Source: Spirosoma radiotolerans
GTDB lineage: Bacteria; Bacteroidota; Bacteroidia; Cytophagales; Spirosomataceae
Direction of reading: 5' to 3'
Length of the DNA stretch: 64,000 bases
Assembly (NCBI RefSeq): GCF_000974425.1
Contig: NZ_CP010429.1
Location: forward strand, 4,321,001-4,385,000
Shown here: one piece after another, positions 8,536-18,000 of the stretch
Numbering within the stretch: position 1 is the first letter of the stretch
Layout of the letters: each line of letters starts with the position of its first letter
The notes under the pieces: model-generated
Database searches by the model: none
Told to the model about the DNA's origin: nothing
Seen by the model: the letters and a program-made list of their open reading frames with translations, nothing else
Program-made: the position numbers and the translations under genes

Positions 8536-9903
8536 ATGCCAAAAGTAGCCTACCTAGGCGTTGTCTCTTTGTGCATGTCGGCGTCGCTGACGCTGGCACA
8601 AAATGCCAATCAGGCCGCCGTTGATACACTGACAAAAGATGTGGCAATTGCTGTTTTTGCAGGGATCAGCCAGCCGAAAGCGCAGGAAATCTACACGCAA
8701 TTGCTGGAATGCAGCGATGGCTGCGACCCGCAACAAGTCATTCGCGGGGTAGGTAGCTGGGATCAGGTAGGCGCTAAAATGCAGGAACTGGCCATGCTGA
8801 AAAATACAGCCGCCTTCGTAGCGATGTCGCCCGCCGAGGCAAATACCGCCATCCGGAAACAACTGGCTCAGTTTTACGCGAAGTACAAGAGTGACAAAAA
8901 CTACGGAAAACCCCTCAGCCCGGCCGTTCAGGCGCAGATACTCGCTAAAGTAGATGGCTTGCTTCCACCGGCCGCTGCCCCTGAGCCGTCGGCCCAAACC
9001 GCCGACAAGCCAGCCGCGTCGGACGCAGCGGCAGACGACGAAACAGGTATAACGCCGGAAGCGCTCCAGCTCAGTCAGTTGGAGCGCCAGAAAAAGGAGG
9101 CAGAAGGAAAACAGCTTTGGATGATGATACTAGGTGCACTTGCAGGACTCGTGGTTGGTGCCGGTGCTGTTTATCTACTGGCCTATCGCGCCCTGAAAAA
9201 TGAGGTAGATCGACTGACCGACGAGAATGGTAAACTGAGCCGCCAAAATGACAGCTTGTTGCGCAGCAAGCCCGCCAACGAACCCAGGCCGACAAATGAA
9301 CCCCGTCAGCCACAAGGTGATTTGCGGCAAAAAGCCAGCGCCTACGACGCCATTATAACGGAACTAGGTACCAACAACCCGTTAGTCGCAATTCAGCAAC
9401 TCAAACAACAGGCTGCCCAGCCTACGCCCCCACCGGCACCCAGAGTCCGTTCGGGCGAACCGGTCATTGAGACGGGGTCGATTACGGACCCCATGCCTGT
9501 TCTGACGCAACCCATAGCGCCCCCGGCAGCACCCATTGCCGTGCCCCCTACGCCGGTAGAAGCCCCCGCTCCGGCCCGGTCGGAGGTAGTTTACTTTCCA
9601 CCCCCCGATCCAACGGGCCAGTTCGATAGTCAGCAAAAAAGTGGTACGCTTTCCCCCGAGTCAGCGTATCGGTTCAGCATCAACGCCAGCAATCCGTCGG
9701 TAGCTTCGTTCCGGTTTGAAGCCGAACCGGGGCGGGTGGCGCGCTTTCTGACGTATCGAAACTACATGATCGAACCGGCCTGCGACAGCGAGAACAGCTA
9801 TACGAGCACCCATACTCGTATTGTTATGCGCCGGGATGGGGAGGCCGTTCTTGAAAACGGTGTCTGGCGCGTGAAGACAAAAGCACTGATCCGGTATGAA
9901 TAA
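8536..9903 (+). CDS. exported membrane protein with coiled coil and proline-rich region
   Basis: About 455 residues from the ATG at 8536, which gives a clean signal peptide (VAYLGVVSLCMSASLTLAQ). A GTG at 8503 overlapping the previous stop is an alternative start. The N-terminal domain contains LLECSDGCDPQ. A second hydrophobic helix (about residues 195-218, LWMMILGALAGLVVGAGAVYLL) is followed by a short coiled coil (KNEVDRLTDENGKLSRQN), a long Pro/Ala-rich linker and a C-terminal beta domain (about 350-455). If the signal is cleaved, the N-terminal domain is periplasmic and the coiled coil cytoplasmic, placing it to link the envelope to the filament proteins. Family not recognised. Confidence 0.7.
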   Translation: MPKVAYLGVVSLCMSASLTLAQNANQAAVDTLTKDVAIAVFAGISQPKAQEIYTQLLECSDGCDPQQVIRGVGSWDQVGAKMQELAMLKNTAAFVAMSPAEANTAIRKQLAQFYAKYKSDKNYGKPLSPAVQAQILAKVDGLLPPAAAPEPSAQTADKPAASDAAADDETGITPEALQLSQLERQKKEAEGKQLWMMILGALAGLVVGAGAVYLLAYRALKNEVDRLTDENGKLSRQNDSLLRSKPANEPRPTNEPRQPQGDLRQKASAYDAIITELGTNNPLVAIQQLKQQAAQPTPPPAPRVRSGEPVIETGSITDPMPVLTQPIAPPAAPIAVPPTPVEAPAPARSEVVYFPPPDPTGQFDSQQKSGTLSPESAYRFSINASNPSVASFRFEAEPGRVARFLTYRNYMIEPACDSENSYTSTHTRIVMRRDGEAVLENGVWRVKTKALIRYE

Positions 9904-10471
9904 GGTTCTTATTAGTCTGCTGCTCATTGGTCTTGTGCTTTACCTGTCGGGCTGCTCGGGCTGCTCCCGGTCGGGTAGTCATCAACCCCGGCGAAGCAAG
10001 CATAGTACCGCTGACAAAACGGAACAACCGTCATCTGAAACGCCCGCCCCGGCGTCTAAACCAACGCTAACAAAAATGGGAAGCGGCCCAACGGAAGTGG
10101 CGATGGAAAAGGCGAATGGCGTTTACAAAGTACCTGTCACGATCAATGGGACACCCATGAAGTTTATTCTGGATACGGGGGCCAGTCTAATTTCGATAAC
10201 CGCTACCGAAGCTGACTTTATGGTCAAGCACGGCACCATTACGGATGCCGATATTGTCGGCCAATCGCGGTTTCAGGATGCCAGCGGAGCCGTTTCTCCC
10301 GGTGCAGTCATTCGGCTCAAATCCGTACAGATTGGCGATCGCGTCCTTGAGAACGTCAACGCCAATGTCGTTGCCAATGCCAAAGCACCCTTGTTGCTGG
10401 GTCAGTCGGCCTTATCTCAATTCGGTAAAATTTCGGTGGATTATCGGCGTAATGTTGTGACGTTCGACTGA
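9896..10471 (+). CDS. retropepsin-like aspartyl protease lipoprotein
   Basis: 191 residues, overlapping the preceding gene by 8 bases, so clearly co-transcribed. It opens with a lipoprotein signal (LSGC, Cys20), a low-complexity linker, then a single retropepsin-type domain from about residue 75. The catalytic motif is FILDTGASLISIT (Asp93-Thr94-Gly95). A second conserved region, LLLGQSALSQFGKISVDYR, lies near the C-terminus. One DTG motif means it would act as a homodimer, as in clan AA retropepsins. Expected to be periplasmic and membrane-tethered. In this cluster it may process a neighbouring exported protein, which is inference. Confidence 0.85.
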   Translation: MNKVLISLLLIGLVLYLSGCSGCSRSGSHQPRRSKHSTADKTEQPSSETPAPASKPTLTKMGSGPTEVAMEKANGVYKVPVTINGTPMKFILDTGASLISITATEADFMVKHGTITDADIVGQSRFQDASGAVSPGAVIRLKSVQIGDRVLENVNANVVANAKAPLLLGQSALSQFGKISVDYRRNVVTFD

Positions 10472-10497
10472 AATTCGGTGTTTTGTACGTTGTAAAG

Positions 10498-10572
10498 GTA
10501 GTATGTCATAAGCTGGGGCGTGGTAAATAGCTGATACAAAGCCGAACCACGTCCCAGCTTATGACATACTAC
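10498..10572. repeat. 27-bp inverted repeat (one mismatch) before the WG-repeat gene
   Basis: Arms 10498-10524 and 10546-10572 are reverse complements with one mismatch (ggggc against gtccc side). They flank a 21-base loop between two co-directional genes. No T-tract follows, so a classical terminator is unlikely. Confidence 0.85.
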
Positions 10573-10603
10573 ACATGACCTTTCTCCTCTTCAACCTGTC
10601 CCT

Positions 10604-12019
10604 ATGACCGACACCGAACTGACCGACCGACTTCGTGAAGCCATCGTACTCGACGGCCCGGACGCCTGGCGTACAAACGGGTATCTGGAGGATGCCCGGC
10701 AGGCTGGTCTGTCAGAAGCCGATGCCCAGAAACGGGCAGTTGCCATTAGCCAGGAAGTGGCCAACAATAATCTGCTGTTTCAAAATATACAGGCCCGCAT
10801 TGCCCGATTAGCCCAACCATCCCGGATTCATCTGTACGATCAGGATCTGAATCAGATCGTCAATGCGGCTAGTTCCTTAAAACTTTCCCCCGATTTTGTC
10901 CGGCATCAGTGGGTGCCAACGGTTCTAAAACGCTTAGGGGGCGAATCGAAAGCGCAACAGCCTCAACCGGTTGTGGAGTCGCCCGTTCCTGCTCCCCCAC
11001 CGATTGCCGAACCCGTGGCAAAACCAGCCGTCGACCCGTTCGTTGAGCGGACGCCGGAACTACCGAAACCCGCTGTTACTCCTCCCGAACCAGTCCGGTC
11101 TGGTAACCCCGTCATTGAGGCCCCGGTTTATGTGTCGCCACCGCCAGTAGCACCGATTGAGCGACCTCTAAAGCCCCCCTCCCCACCAGAACCGGCGCCG
11201 GTTGTCCGGTCATTTACGGCTACCCCCGCTCGTGTCAGCAAAGGCCAGCCGGTTACTCTGGCCTGGGAAGTGGACAATTTGCTGGCCGTAACGATTGACG
11301 ATTTGGGCGAGGGCTTGTCGCCAACAAATCGGGGGTGGGTAAAGCCGACGAAAACAACGGATTATACCCTATTTGACGCGAATAACAATCCCTTGAGTAC
11401 CGTGCGGGTGGAAGTCATCAAACCAGATCGCAGTGGCTTGTACGGCGTTTTGTTCGCCCTGACCTTACTGGCTGTCATCTACTGGTTTATCAAAAGTACC
11501 AACAAAAACGACGACGGCTCAACCATTGACCGGAAAGCAGAGCAGACAACCAGCGCTTCGGATGAACGCCCTTCAAGCCGAAAAAAAAAAGTAAAGCGCG
11601 AGAAACGACAGCCAAAAACCGAGACAAGTGAAACGGTTGAACCAACAGCCGAGCCAACCACAAAACTACCCGAGCTCGCTAAAAAAGCCGAACCTCCTGT
11701 AAGTAAACCGACTCGGGAAGAAAAACCAGTTTCGGTTGAACCAGCGCCCAAACCAGCTACCCCGGCCGATGCGCGTCAGGGCAAATACGAAGAGGCCTTC
11801 GGGGATAAACCATACGATAAAGTTGAATTGGGTACTGATGAGCGAGGCTGGCGTCGGGCTCGAAGCAACGGCCGATGGGGCTATGTCAATGCAAATGACG
11901 AATGGGTGATTCAGCCAGAATTTGAGGCCGTCACCCCTTTCCGGGGCAATACGGCCGCCGTATTCCTGAACGGACAGCTTATGACGATTAACCGTTCAGG
12001 GGAACAGGTGAAGAAATGA
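10604..12019 (+). CDS. membrane protein with helical N-domain, Ig-like domain and WG repeat
   Basis: 471 residues. Order: helical N-terminal domain (about 1-120), Pro-rich linker (125-200), Ig-like beta domain (about 203-280; FTATPARVSKGQPVTLAWEV then TTDYTLFD), one transmembrane helix (about 285-302, LYGVLFALTLLAVIYWF), a Lys/Glu-rich charged linker, and a C-terminal WG-type repeat (GRWGYVNANDEWVIQPEF, about 424-441). No N-terminal signal peptide, so the helix is a single internal anchor and topology is uncertain. WG repeats are thought to mediate binding. It is the last gene of the plus-strand cluster. No enzymatic motif is visible. Confidence 0.75.
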   Translation: MTDTELTDRLREAIVLDGPDAWRTNGYLEDARQAGLSEADAQKRAVAISQEVANNNLLFQNIQARIARLAQPSRIHLYDQDLNQIVNAASSLKLSPDFVRHQWVPTVLKRLGGESKAQQPQPVVESPVPAPPPIAEPVAKPAVDPFVERTPELPKPAVTPPEPVRSGNPVIEAPVYVSPPPVAPIERPLKPPSPPEPAPVVRSFTATPARVSKGQPVTLAWEVDNLLAVTIDDLGEGLSPTNRGWVKPTKTTDYTLFDANNNPLSTVRVEVIKPDRSGLYGVLFALTLLAVIYWFIKSTNKNDDGSTIDRKAEQTTSASDERPSSRKKKVKREKRQPKTETSETVEPTAEPTTKLPELAKKAEPPVSKPTREEKPVSVEPAPKPATPADARQGKYEEAFGDKPYDKVELGTDERGWRRARSNGRWGYVNANDEWVIQPEFEAVTPFRGNTAAVFLNGQLMTINRSGEQVKK

Positions 12020-12072
12020 ACGTGAAACGACAGTATGCTTTAACCCATTGTCGCTTCACGTTCACTTTTCCT

Positions 12073-12136
12073 CGGTCCGTGTCCTCACGGACCGCATCAA
12101 TGAATCGGCACGCGCGGTCCGTGAGGACACGGACCG
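12073..12136. repeat. paired palindromic repeat (23-bp units)
   Basis: Units at 12073-12095 and 12114-12136 are perfect reverse complements, and each is itself a palindrome (CGGTCCGTG / CACGGACCG). The second unit recurs exactly at 35274-35296. This is a dispersed short palindromic repeat, here just after the end of the cluster. Confidence 0.85.
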
Positions 12137-12174
12137 TGGACATAGTGCATCTACGCCCCGATCCTCACCGATCA

Positions 12175-12279
12175 TTAAGCCTTCTTTGCTTTCTTCTCGC
12201 GCTTTTCTTCTTTTTTCTCTTTCGGAGTTTTCGCCGGTTCTTTCTTCGTGTTTTTCTTGGCGTCCTGACTCTTTGCCAT
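12175..12279 (-). CDS. 34-residue lysine-rich microprotein
   Basis: An ATG at 12279 on the minus strand opens a 34-codon frame ending TAA. It begins MAKSQDAKKNTKKEP and continues as Lys/Glu-rich sequence ending KKAKKA. The composition is about 45% lysine, with alternating K and E like a charged single helix. I recall similar short MAKSQ...KKEPAKTPKEKK proteins in Cytophagales, but this was not searched. It lies in an otherwise gene-free gap. It may bind nucleic acid or ribosomes, by charge only. It could also be a chance frame. Confidence 0.6.
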   Translation of the reverse strand: MAKSQDAKKNTKKEPAKTPKEKKEEKREKKAKKA

Positions 12280-12413
12280 AATAATCTGTCTTTAGAAATT
12301 AGTTTTTCATTTTATCGTGCTGGCTACTAGCTTCTCTACCGTAAGTCACCCCTAGCCGAGAGCCGCCCGTACGATTCCTGGACTTGTAACGACTTACCAC
12401 TTTTTTTATTTTC
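12280..12413. other. remaining gap between the microprotein and the next gene
   Basis: This 134-base stretch holds no convincing gene, hairpin or promoter pair. Together with the microprotein and the palindromes it makes up the convergent gap 12020-12413. Confidence 0.4.
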
Positions 12414-13259
12414 TTATGGGCCCAGCGTCACGGTGAGCTTCTGAAAGGATGTCCAGTAGCCTGAAGAGGTCAGCCCAATCCCATTCCCAGCCAGTAGTTT
12501 GAATGGATACGGGCTGCTGCGAATTTCCTGCGCGTTTACGTAAAAATGGAGTTCTTCTCCTTTACGTTGTATGCTAAGTCGATTGCGATTTTTTTCAACC
12601 GATACACCCGGCGAGAAGAAATCGGCCGGCATATAATCGCTGACCGTTTTCCCGTTCGATACCCGCACCACCGCCACCTCGCCTTTCTCGTTCAGGGTAA
12701 AGGCATTGTAGTTAAGCGAATCGACAACACCAAACAGCACGCCCCCCGTTGGAATACGACCTGAGTCAGCTAGCACATCCACTTTGATGGTGAAAAAATC
12801 GGCGTTATTCAGGTTAATATCCCTCGGTAGTTCAACCGCGCTGAAGGCTATCTGTTGGGTGTTTGTATTCCGTTTACGGATACTATACCGACCAAGTCCA
12901 ATCTGGTAATAATAATCCCCTTTTGTACCAGCCTTCCAGCCATTTCGGTTGGTAGCAAAATCGCCCGCGAACGCTGGCCGATAATCAGCGGTGCTGTTCG
13001 CTAACGTCGATGGGCGGGCCGGTACTAGTGGTGTTGATACCGTGCCGGTTTCCGTCCGCTCGGCGGGGGCAGCCGTCGCCGGGCTTACGGGTGCGTTTAC
13101 GGGCTGGTTGGTTTGCAAACGAGCTGTTGGCTTCAGGGTCACCTTTTGCCACTCGCTCGAAGCCGAATACAGAGCCGACTTTTCCCGTCGCCCGGCCGAC
13201 TGAGCAAAGCTGCTCGTTAAAAAGAGAGGTATGAAGGCAATGATCAAATAAAAGCGCAT
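12414..13259 (-). CDS. exported protein with concanavalin-like C-terminal domain
   Basis: 281 residues. A signal peptide (MRFYLIIAFIPLFLTSSFAQ) is followed by a Pro/Ala/Thr-rich linker (about 40-95) and a beta-rich domain (about 95-281). That domain contains FATNRNGWKAG, YYYQIGLGRYSIRKRN, ADFFTIKVDV, GGVLFGVVDSLNYNAF and GNGIGLTSSGYWTSFQ. The pattern resembles LamG or DUF1080-type concanavalin folds, which bind or cleave glycans; no catalytic residues can be assigned. It is transcribed towards the tubulin/actin cluster, with two other exported proteins upstream on the same strand, probably an operon of three. Confidence 0.7.
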   Translation of the reverse strand: MRFYLIIAFIPLFLTSSFAQSAGRREKSALYSASSEWQKVTLKPTARLQTNQPVNAPVSPATAAPAERTETGTVSTPLVPARPSTLANSTADYRPAFAGDFATNRNGWKAGTKGDYYYQIGLGRYSIRKRNTNTQQIAFSAVELPRDINLNNADFFTIKVDVLADSGRIPTGGVLFGVVDSLNYNAFTLNEKGEVAVVRVSNGKTVSDYMPADFFSPGVSVEKNRNRLSIQRKGEELHFYVNAQEIRSSPYPFKLLAGNGIGLTSSGYWTSFQKLTVTLGP

Positions 13260-13333
13260 CGTTAGTTTGGTAGATCTATTCAGCTTCTGGGGCTTTATAG
13301 AAGGGGTTTGGGTGCTAAAACAAGGAGTGTCAA

Positions 13334-14449
13334 TTAAAACGAATACCGGACTAAAGCCGTCGGCTGGCCAGCCTGAAAACCAGGGCTGATCGTTACCGAT
13401 TGATACCGCCTTGCTTCTTTTTGACTCTGACTATTGCGGACGCCTTTGATGAACGTCAGAATAACATCGGCCGCGGCCACGACAAGAGCGCCCCGCGTCG
13501 CCATAAAGTAGGTATGATGATGGTCGTTCGCTGTCTTATAATAGGGTTCGCCAGCTGTCATATTTTTCTGCTGTTCATAAATTGCATACGCATCGTTCGA
13601 CTTCTGCCGTTCCATAAATCCATAAATCAGCAGCCCATAACAGCCTACCGTTACCAAGGGTCGCAAGCCAATTTTCGGTTTGGGTGTTTGCACGAAAATA
13701 TTGCCAATCCCAGGCGCCACAACAGATACCAGCGCCCAGGCAGGTCCCGCATAGCGTCGTCTGACCGAACGGGGCTCACTGAGGGGTTCCATTATCGGGC
13801 TGGATGGCGTTGGTTGCACAGAAGGCTCGGGCCGTGGCGCCGTGGCCTGCGGAACCGGCGTTGACACAATGGCGGGGGCGGGCGCAGCAGGCGTGGGTTG
13901 GCGGGATACGGAATCCGCCAAAACAACGGTAGGCCGTCCTCGCTTTGTTTTTTTGTATTGCGGAACCGGTGCGGCTGACGTTGCCGGTGATTCTGTCACC
14001 GCTACGGGGTCACTTTTGGCGGGTTTGGGAGTAGCCGATGCGGGGGCGGGCGTTGTCACGGCTGGCTTTTGAACCACTACAGGTTCGGGTTCCGCTTGTT
14101 GGCCCGGTGGTGGCGTAATGCCGGTCTTCACAAAAACCTTTGCCTGAATCTCTTCATTCAGCGAATACCCATTCGCCAGTGCATTCCAGATGATCCGCCG
14201 ATCAGAGCCGGCCGTAATGCGAAAGCCAAAATCACCCCGAACGAATTCCGGTGAAATGCGCAGGGCACCGCGAATCCGGCTACGGACTTCAAAATAAACC
14301 GAATCGCCGTAGCGGGTATTAATCAGGTCATACCGGATTTCGAGCTGCGACGAATCGGCCACCCGAATCCGGACATTCCGAACGCGCTCCTGCGCCCGAC
14401 TCGACAAGGCCATTGCAAAACACAATAAAAGAGTAAAAACTAGGCGCAT
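13334..14449 (-). CDS. exported protein with beta domain, proline-rich linker and two membrane segments
   Basis: 371 residues. A signal peptide (ending SSRAQ) is followed by an immunoglobulin-like domain at about 22-110 with GDFGFRITAGSDRRIIWNA. This matches a G-D-x-G...I-x-x-G...I-x-W pattern I associate with Bacteroidetes envelope proteins. A long Pro/Ala/Thr linker (about 115-225) leads to hydrophobic stretches near 236-280 (WALVSVVAPGIGNIF, LVTVGCYGLLIYGF) and 318-335 (GALVVAAADVILTFI). The C-terminus is a short charged/beta tail. It starts 6 bases after the stop of the PKD lipoprotein gene. Function unknown. Confidence 0.7.
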   Translation of the reverse strand: MRLVFTLLLCFAMALSSRAQERVRNVRIRVADSSQLEIRYDLINTRYGDSVYFEVRSRIRGALRISPEFVRGDFGFRITAGSDRRIIWNALANGYSLNEEIQAKVFVKTGITPPPGQQAEPEPVVVQKPAVTTPAPASATPKPAKSDPVAVTESPATSAAPVPQYKKTKRGRPTVVLADSVSRQPTPAAPAPAIVSTPVPQATAPRPEPSVQPTPSSPIMEPLSEPRSVRRRYAGPAWALVSVVAPGIGNIFVQTPKPKIGLRPLVTVGCYGLLIYGFMERQKSNDAYAIYEQQKNMTAGEPYYKTANDHHHTYFMATRGALVVAAADVILTFIKGVRNSQSQKEARRYQSVTISPGFQAGQPTALVRYSF

Positions 14450-14455
14450 GGTGGG

Positions 14456-14791
14456 TTAGTTACTGACGGTAATTTGTTTAGTAGTCGTAAAGTTGTCATC
14501 GCACGCGTTAGCCAGTGTCAACGTTACGGTGTAGGTTCCTGCCTTAGAGTAGTTGTAGGTCACGCGCGTTCCTACGCGGCTTTTGCCACTGCCATCGCCG
14601 GGGTCCCAACCGACGGCGCCAATGTCGCCCTGCGGATTTTCGAGAAAAAATGTAACATCTAAACGACCGACGGTATACCCGATCCCGGCAGCCGGTTTAG
14701 CACAGGTTAGGAATGTTTTTTTTGTTAAATCAAACGGTTCACAGGCCATTGTAGCCAGTAATACCAACAGATAAATAGCCCGTTTATACAT
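14456..14791 (-). CDS. PKD-domain lipoprotein
   Basis: 111 residues. The signal ends in a lipobox (TMAC, Cys17). Residues about 30-108 form one PKD-type Ig domain: WDPGDGSG is the usual W-DFGDG turn, and VTYNYSKAGTYTVTLTLAN is the hallmark Y-x-x-x-G-x-Y-x-V-x-L strand pair. Such domains mediate protein or polysaccharide contacts outside the cytoplasm. It is the first gene of a minus-strand trio, with only 6 bases to the next gene, and diverges from the hybrid histidine kinase. Confidence 0.8.
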   Translation of the reverse strand: MYKRAIYLLVLLATMACEPFDLTKKTFLTCAKPAAGIGYTVGRLDVTFFLENPQGDIGAVGWDPGDGSGKSRVGTRVTYNYSKAGTYTVTLTLANACDDNFTTTKQITVSN

Positions 14792-15038
14792 ACGTAATTT
14801 AAAGAGTCAGGACATTGATTTATTGAGTTGTGGCAATAGCGAAACATAGTTACTTTCTACCCTAAAGAACCACAACACAACAGACGAACGTCTTAGGATT
14901 GTCAGCAAAGTAAACAATACTTGGGAAACGAGCCAACGCGTTAAAAACTAAATCCGTTTCTTGCATTCATTTCGGCGGTGGCCAACATTTTTCGTAAATT
15001 TAAAGAGTCCAACGACACATTAATTCACCGACTTACCC

Positions 15039-18000
15039 ATGCGCTGGTCAGCTAAAACCAAAGATGAATTAGTAGCCGAGATTCAACGGCTACAACACGA
15101 ACGCAGCGATGTCGCCGTAACAGATGCATTGCCCGCTTTCGATGTTCGGCATACGGTTGACCAACTGAATCTGGTTGGTCTCACCATTGAACGCGACGGC
15201 ACGCTTAGTTACGCTAATCCGTATACCTATCGGGTTACGGCCTGGCAACCCGAGCACATCATCGGCAAAAACTTTTTCGACGTCTTTATTCTACCCGCCG
15301 ACCGGGCCAAACTCGAACATGAGTTTGATGAGGCCTTGACAAAGGGGGGATTTCCTGAACAGAAAGAAATTACCATTCTGGCCCGGAGCGGTGCTCTGCG
15401 CAGCGTGCAGGTCAATTCGTTTATTATAAATGGTACTGATGGACACGTTTCATCGTTCACCATCATTGGCGAAGACGTAACGAACAAACGGCGGGTGGCA
15501 TCGGCCCTCTCCAATACCAATGCCCAATTGCAGGACCTGGTCGATAACACCTCCGACCTGATCCAACTGCTGACACTCGACGGGAAATTCATCTTCGTCA
15601 ACCGGGCCTGGCGCGAAGCTCTTGGCTACAGTTCCGAAGAAATTTCGGCCCTTAACCTGCGCGATGTCCTCCACCCCGACTATGCCGAAAGTACCCTCGG
15701 TCTGCTTAAACGCATACAGGAAGGCGACAAGCTGCCCTATGTAGAAACTGTTTTTCGGGACAAATCCGGGAAGACATTGTTTCTGTCGGGTAGCGTCAAC
15801 TGCCGTTTCGATAACGGTCGCCCAACGGCGTTTCGTTGCATTCTGCACGATACAACGGGCAAAATCAGGGCCGAAAAATCGCAGAAGCTCTATTACAGCA
15901 TCGCTAACTGGACCATCAATACGCCCAATCTCGGTGAACTCTATCACAAGATTCACGAAGAGTTGGGCAATATTATGGACGCCCGCAATTTCTTCATTGC
16001 CCTGTACGATGCCAGCAAAACTTATCTGTCTTTTCCGTACTACGTCGATGAATATTTTGGCGGCAATATGCGGTTTACGAAACGGAAACTGGGTAACGGA
16101 TTGATCGAGTACACGATTCTGGCCAACAAGCCCTTGTTTCTGTACGAAAAAGACATTCGTAAGCTCGCCGACCGCGAACACGTTGATCTGTATGGCCAGC
16201 TTCAGCCACAGGTGATGCTGACAGCTCCGCTTCGTATTGGCGATGAGATTACGGGCATTATCGGGGTAAAATCGTACGACGACGCTCAAACCTACGGCCC
16301 CCGCGACCTCGAACTGCTGGAATTTATTTCTGGACAAGTGGCGCTGGCAATTGCCCGGAAGCAATCAGAAGCCCGGCTGGATAAACAGAATGCCCGACTG
16401 AATGCCATTTTCGATAGTAGCACCTACCTGATCTGGTCGGTCAACAAAGCGTTGAAATTGACCTCATTCAACAAAAACTACGCCCGGCTGATAGAGTACC
16501 AATTGAACGAAGTGCCGTCCATTCAGGCCAGTGCACCTGATCTGGGTTGGCGGATGATCGGGGTAGACAACCGGAAGAACCTTGAAGAACGGTATCGGCA
16601 GGCGTTTCGGGGGTTCGCCCAGAATTTTGAGCTGTTTTTCGAAACACCCAAGGGAGAAACGTATCTCGAATTTCACCTGAACCCTATTTTGCTGGCAGGG
16701 GGAGTTATCGAAGAAGTGTCGGGCATTGCGCGCGACATCACCAACCGCAAACGAGCTGAAATCGCGACTCGCCAGAGTGAAGAGAAATTCCGGGGTATTT
16801 TCGAAAACCTGCAGGATATTTATGCGCGTGTCGATCGGAAAGGGCGTATTACGATGATCAGTCCGTCGGTCTTTAAACGGATGGGGTACACACCCGACGA
16901 AGTGCTGGGACAGGATATAACCCAGTATTTCATCGACGCCAATGAAATACGGCATGCCATGTTCAAGCTGGCCCGCAACCGCAGCCTCCGGAACTTTGAA
17001 GCCAGCATGCGCCGTAAAGACGGCAGCGAACGCCAGTTTATGTTTAACATGCTGATGCTCAACGATGGGCCAGGCAGCGATTCGGTCGTGGCCGTTTTGG
17101 CCCGCGATATTACGGAGTTAAAGCGACAATCGGCTGAACTGGTTAAAGCGAAAAACGAGGCAGAGCGGTCATTGAAAGTAAAAGAGCAGTTTCTGGCCAA
17201 CATGAGCCATGAAATCCGAACGCCGATGAACGGAATTATCGGCATGATCGACCTGCTGAATGACACGCAGTTGGACGAAGAACAACGCAGTTATGTCAAA
17301 ACCGTCAAGCGGTCGTCGGAAACCCTGCTGAATATTCTGAACGATATTCTGGATTTGTCTAAAATCGAGGCCGGGAAAATGGTGCTCCATGAGTCGCCAG
17401 TGGCGTTTAAGGAGATTTTCGAGAAGTTGATTGCGCTATTCGGGCAACAGGCCAACTCTAAAAACAATGAACTAACCTACCATCTCGGTCCTGACTTACC
17501 CACTTTCGTTATCGCCGACCAGACCCGGCTGCTGCAGGTCCTGTCGAACCTGACCTCGAATGCCATTAAATTCACCGAGAACGGCACAATTCGAGTTGAA
17601 GCGACGCTACTCAGCAAACACGGAAAATTCAACCGAATCCGGGTGGCGGTGAAAGACTCGGGTATTGGCATCTCCCCGCAAAACATCAACCTGCTCTTTA
17701 ATTCCTTTAGCCAGGTGGATACATCCTCCCGCAAATCGTTTGGAGGAACCGGCCTGGGCTTAGCTATCTCGAAAGAACTGGCGACGCTGATGAAAGGCGA
17801 AATTGGGGTCGATTCCACGGTAGGAATGGGCAGTTCGTTCTGGTTTACCATCGAACTGAAGGAAACCAGCATTAGCCCCACTCAACAAACTACGGAAGTT
17901 GCCGAAATTGCCCTTGCCAACTTCTTTAGCGCTTATCACCCCAAGGTGTTGCTGGTAGACGACAACGCGGTGAACCGCAAAGTAGCCAGCGAAATTCTAC

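Noticed and set aside
12016..12330. Plus-strand frames of 77-104 codons across the palindromes
   Set aside because: They run through the inverted repeat and antisense to the Lys-rich microprotein; composition is Arg/Phe/Ser-rich noise.
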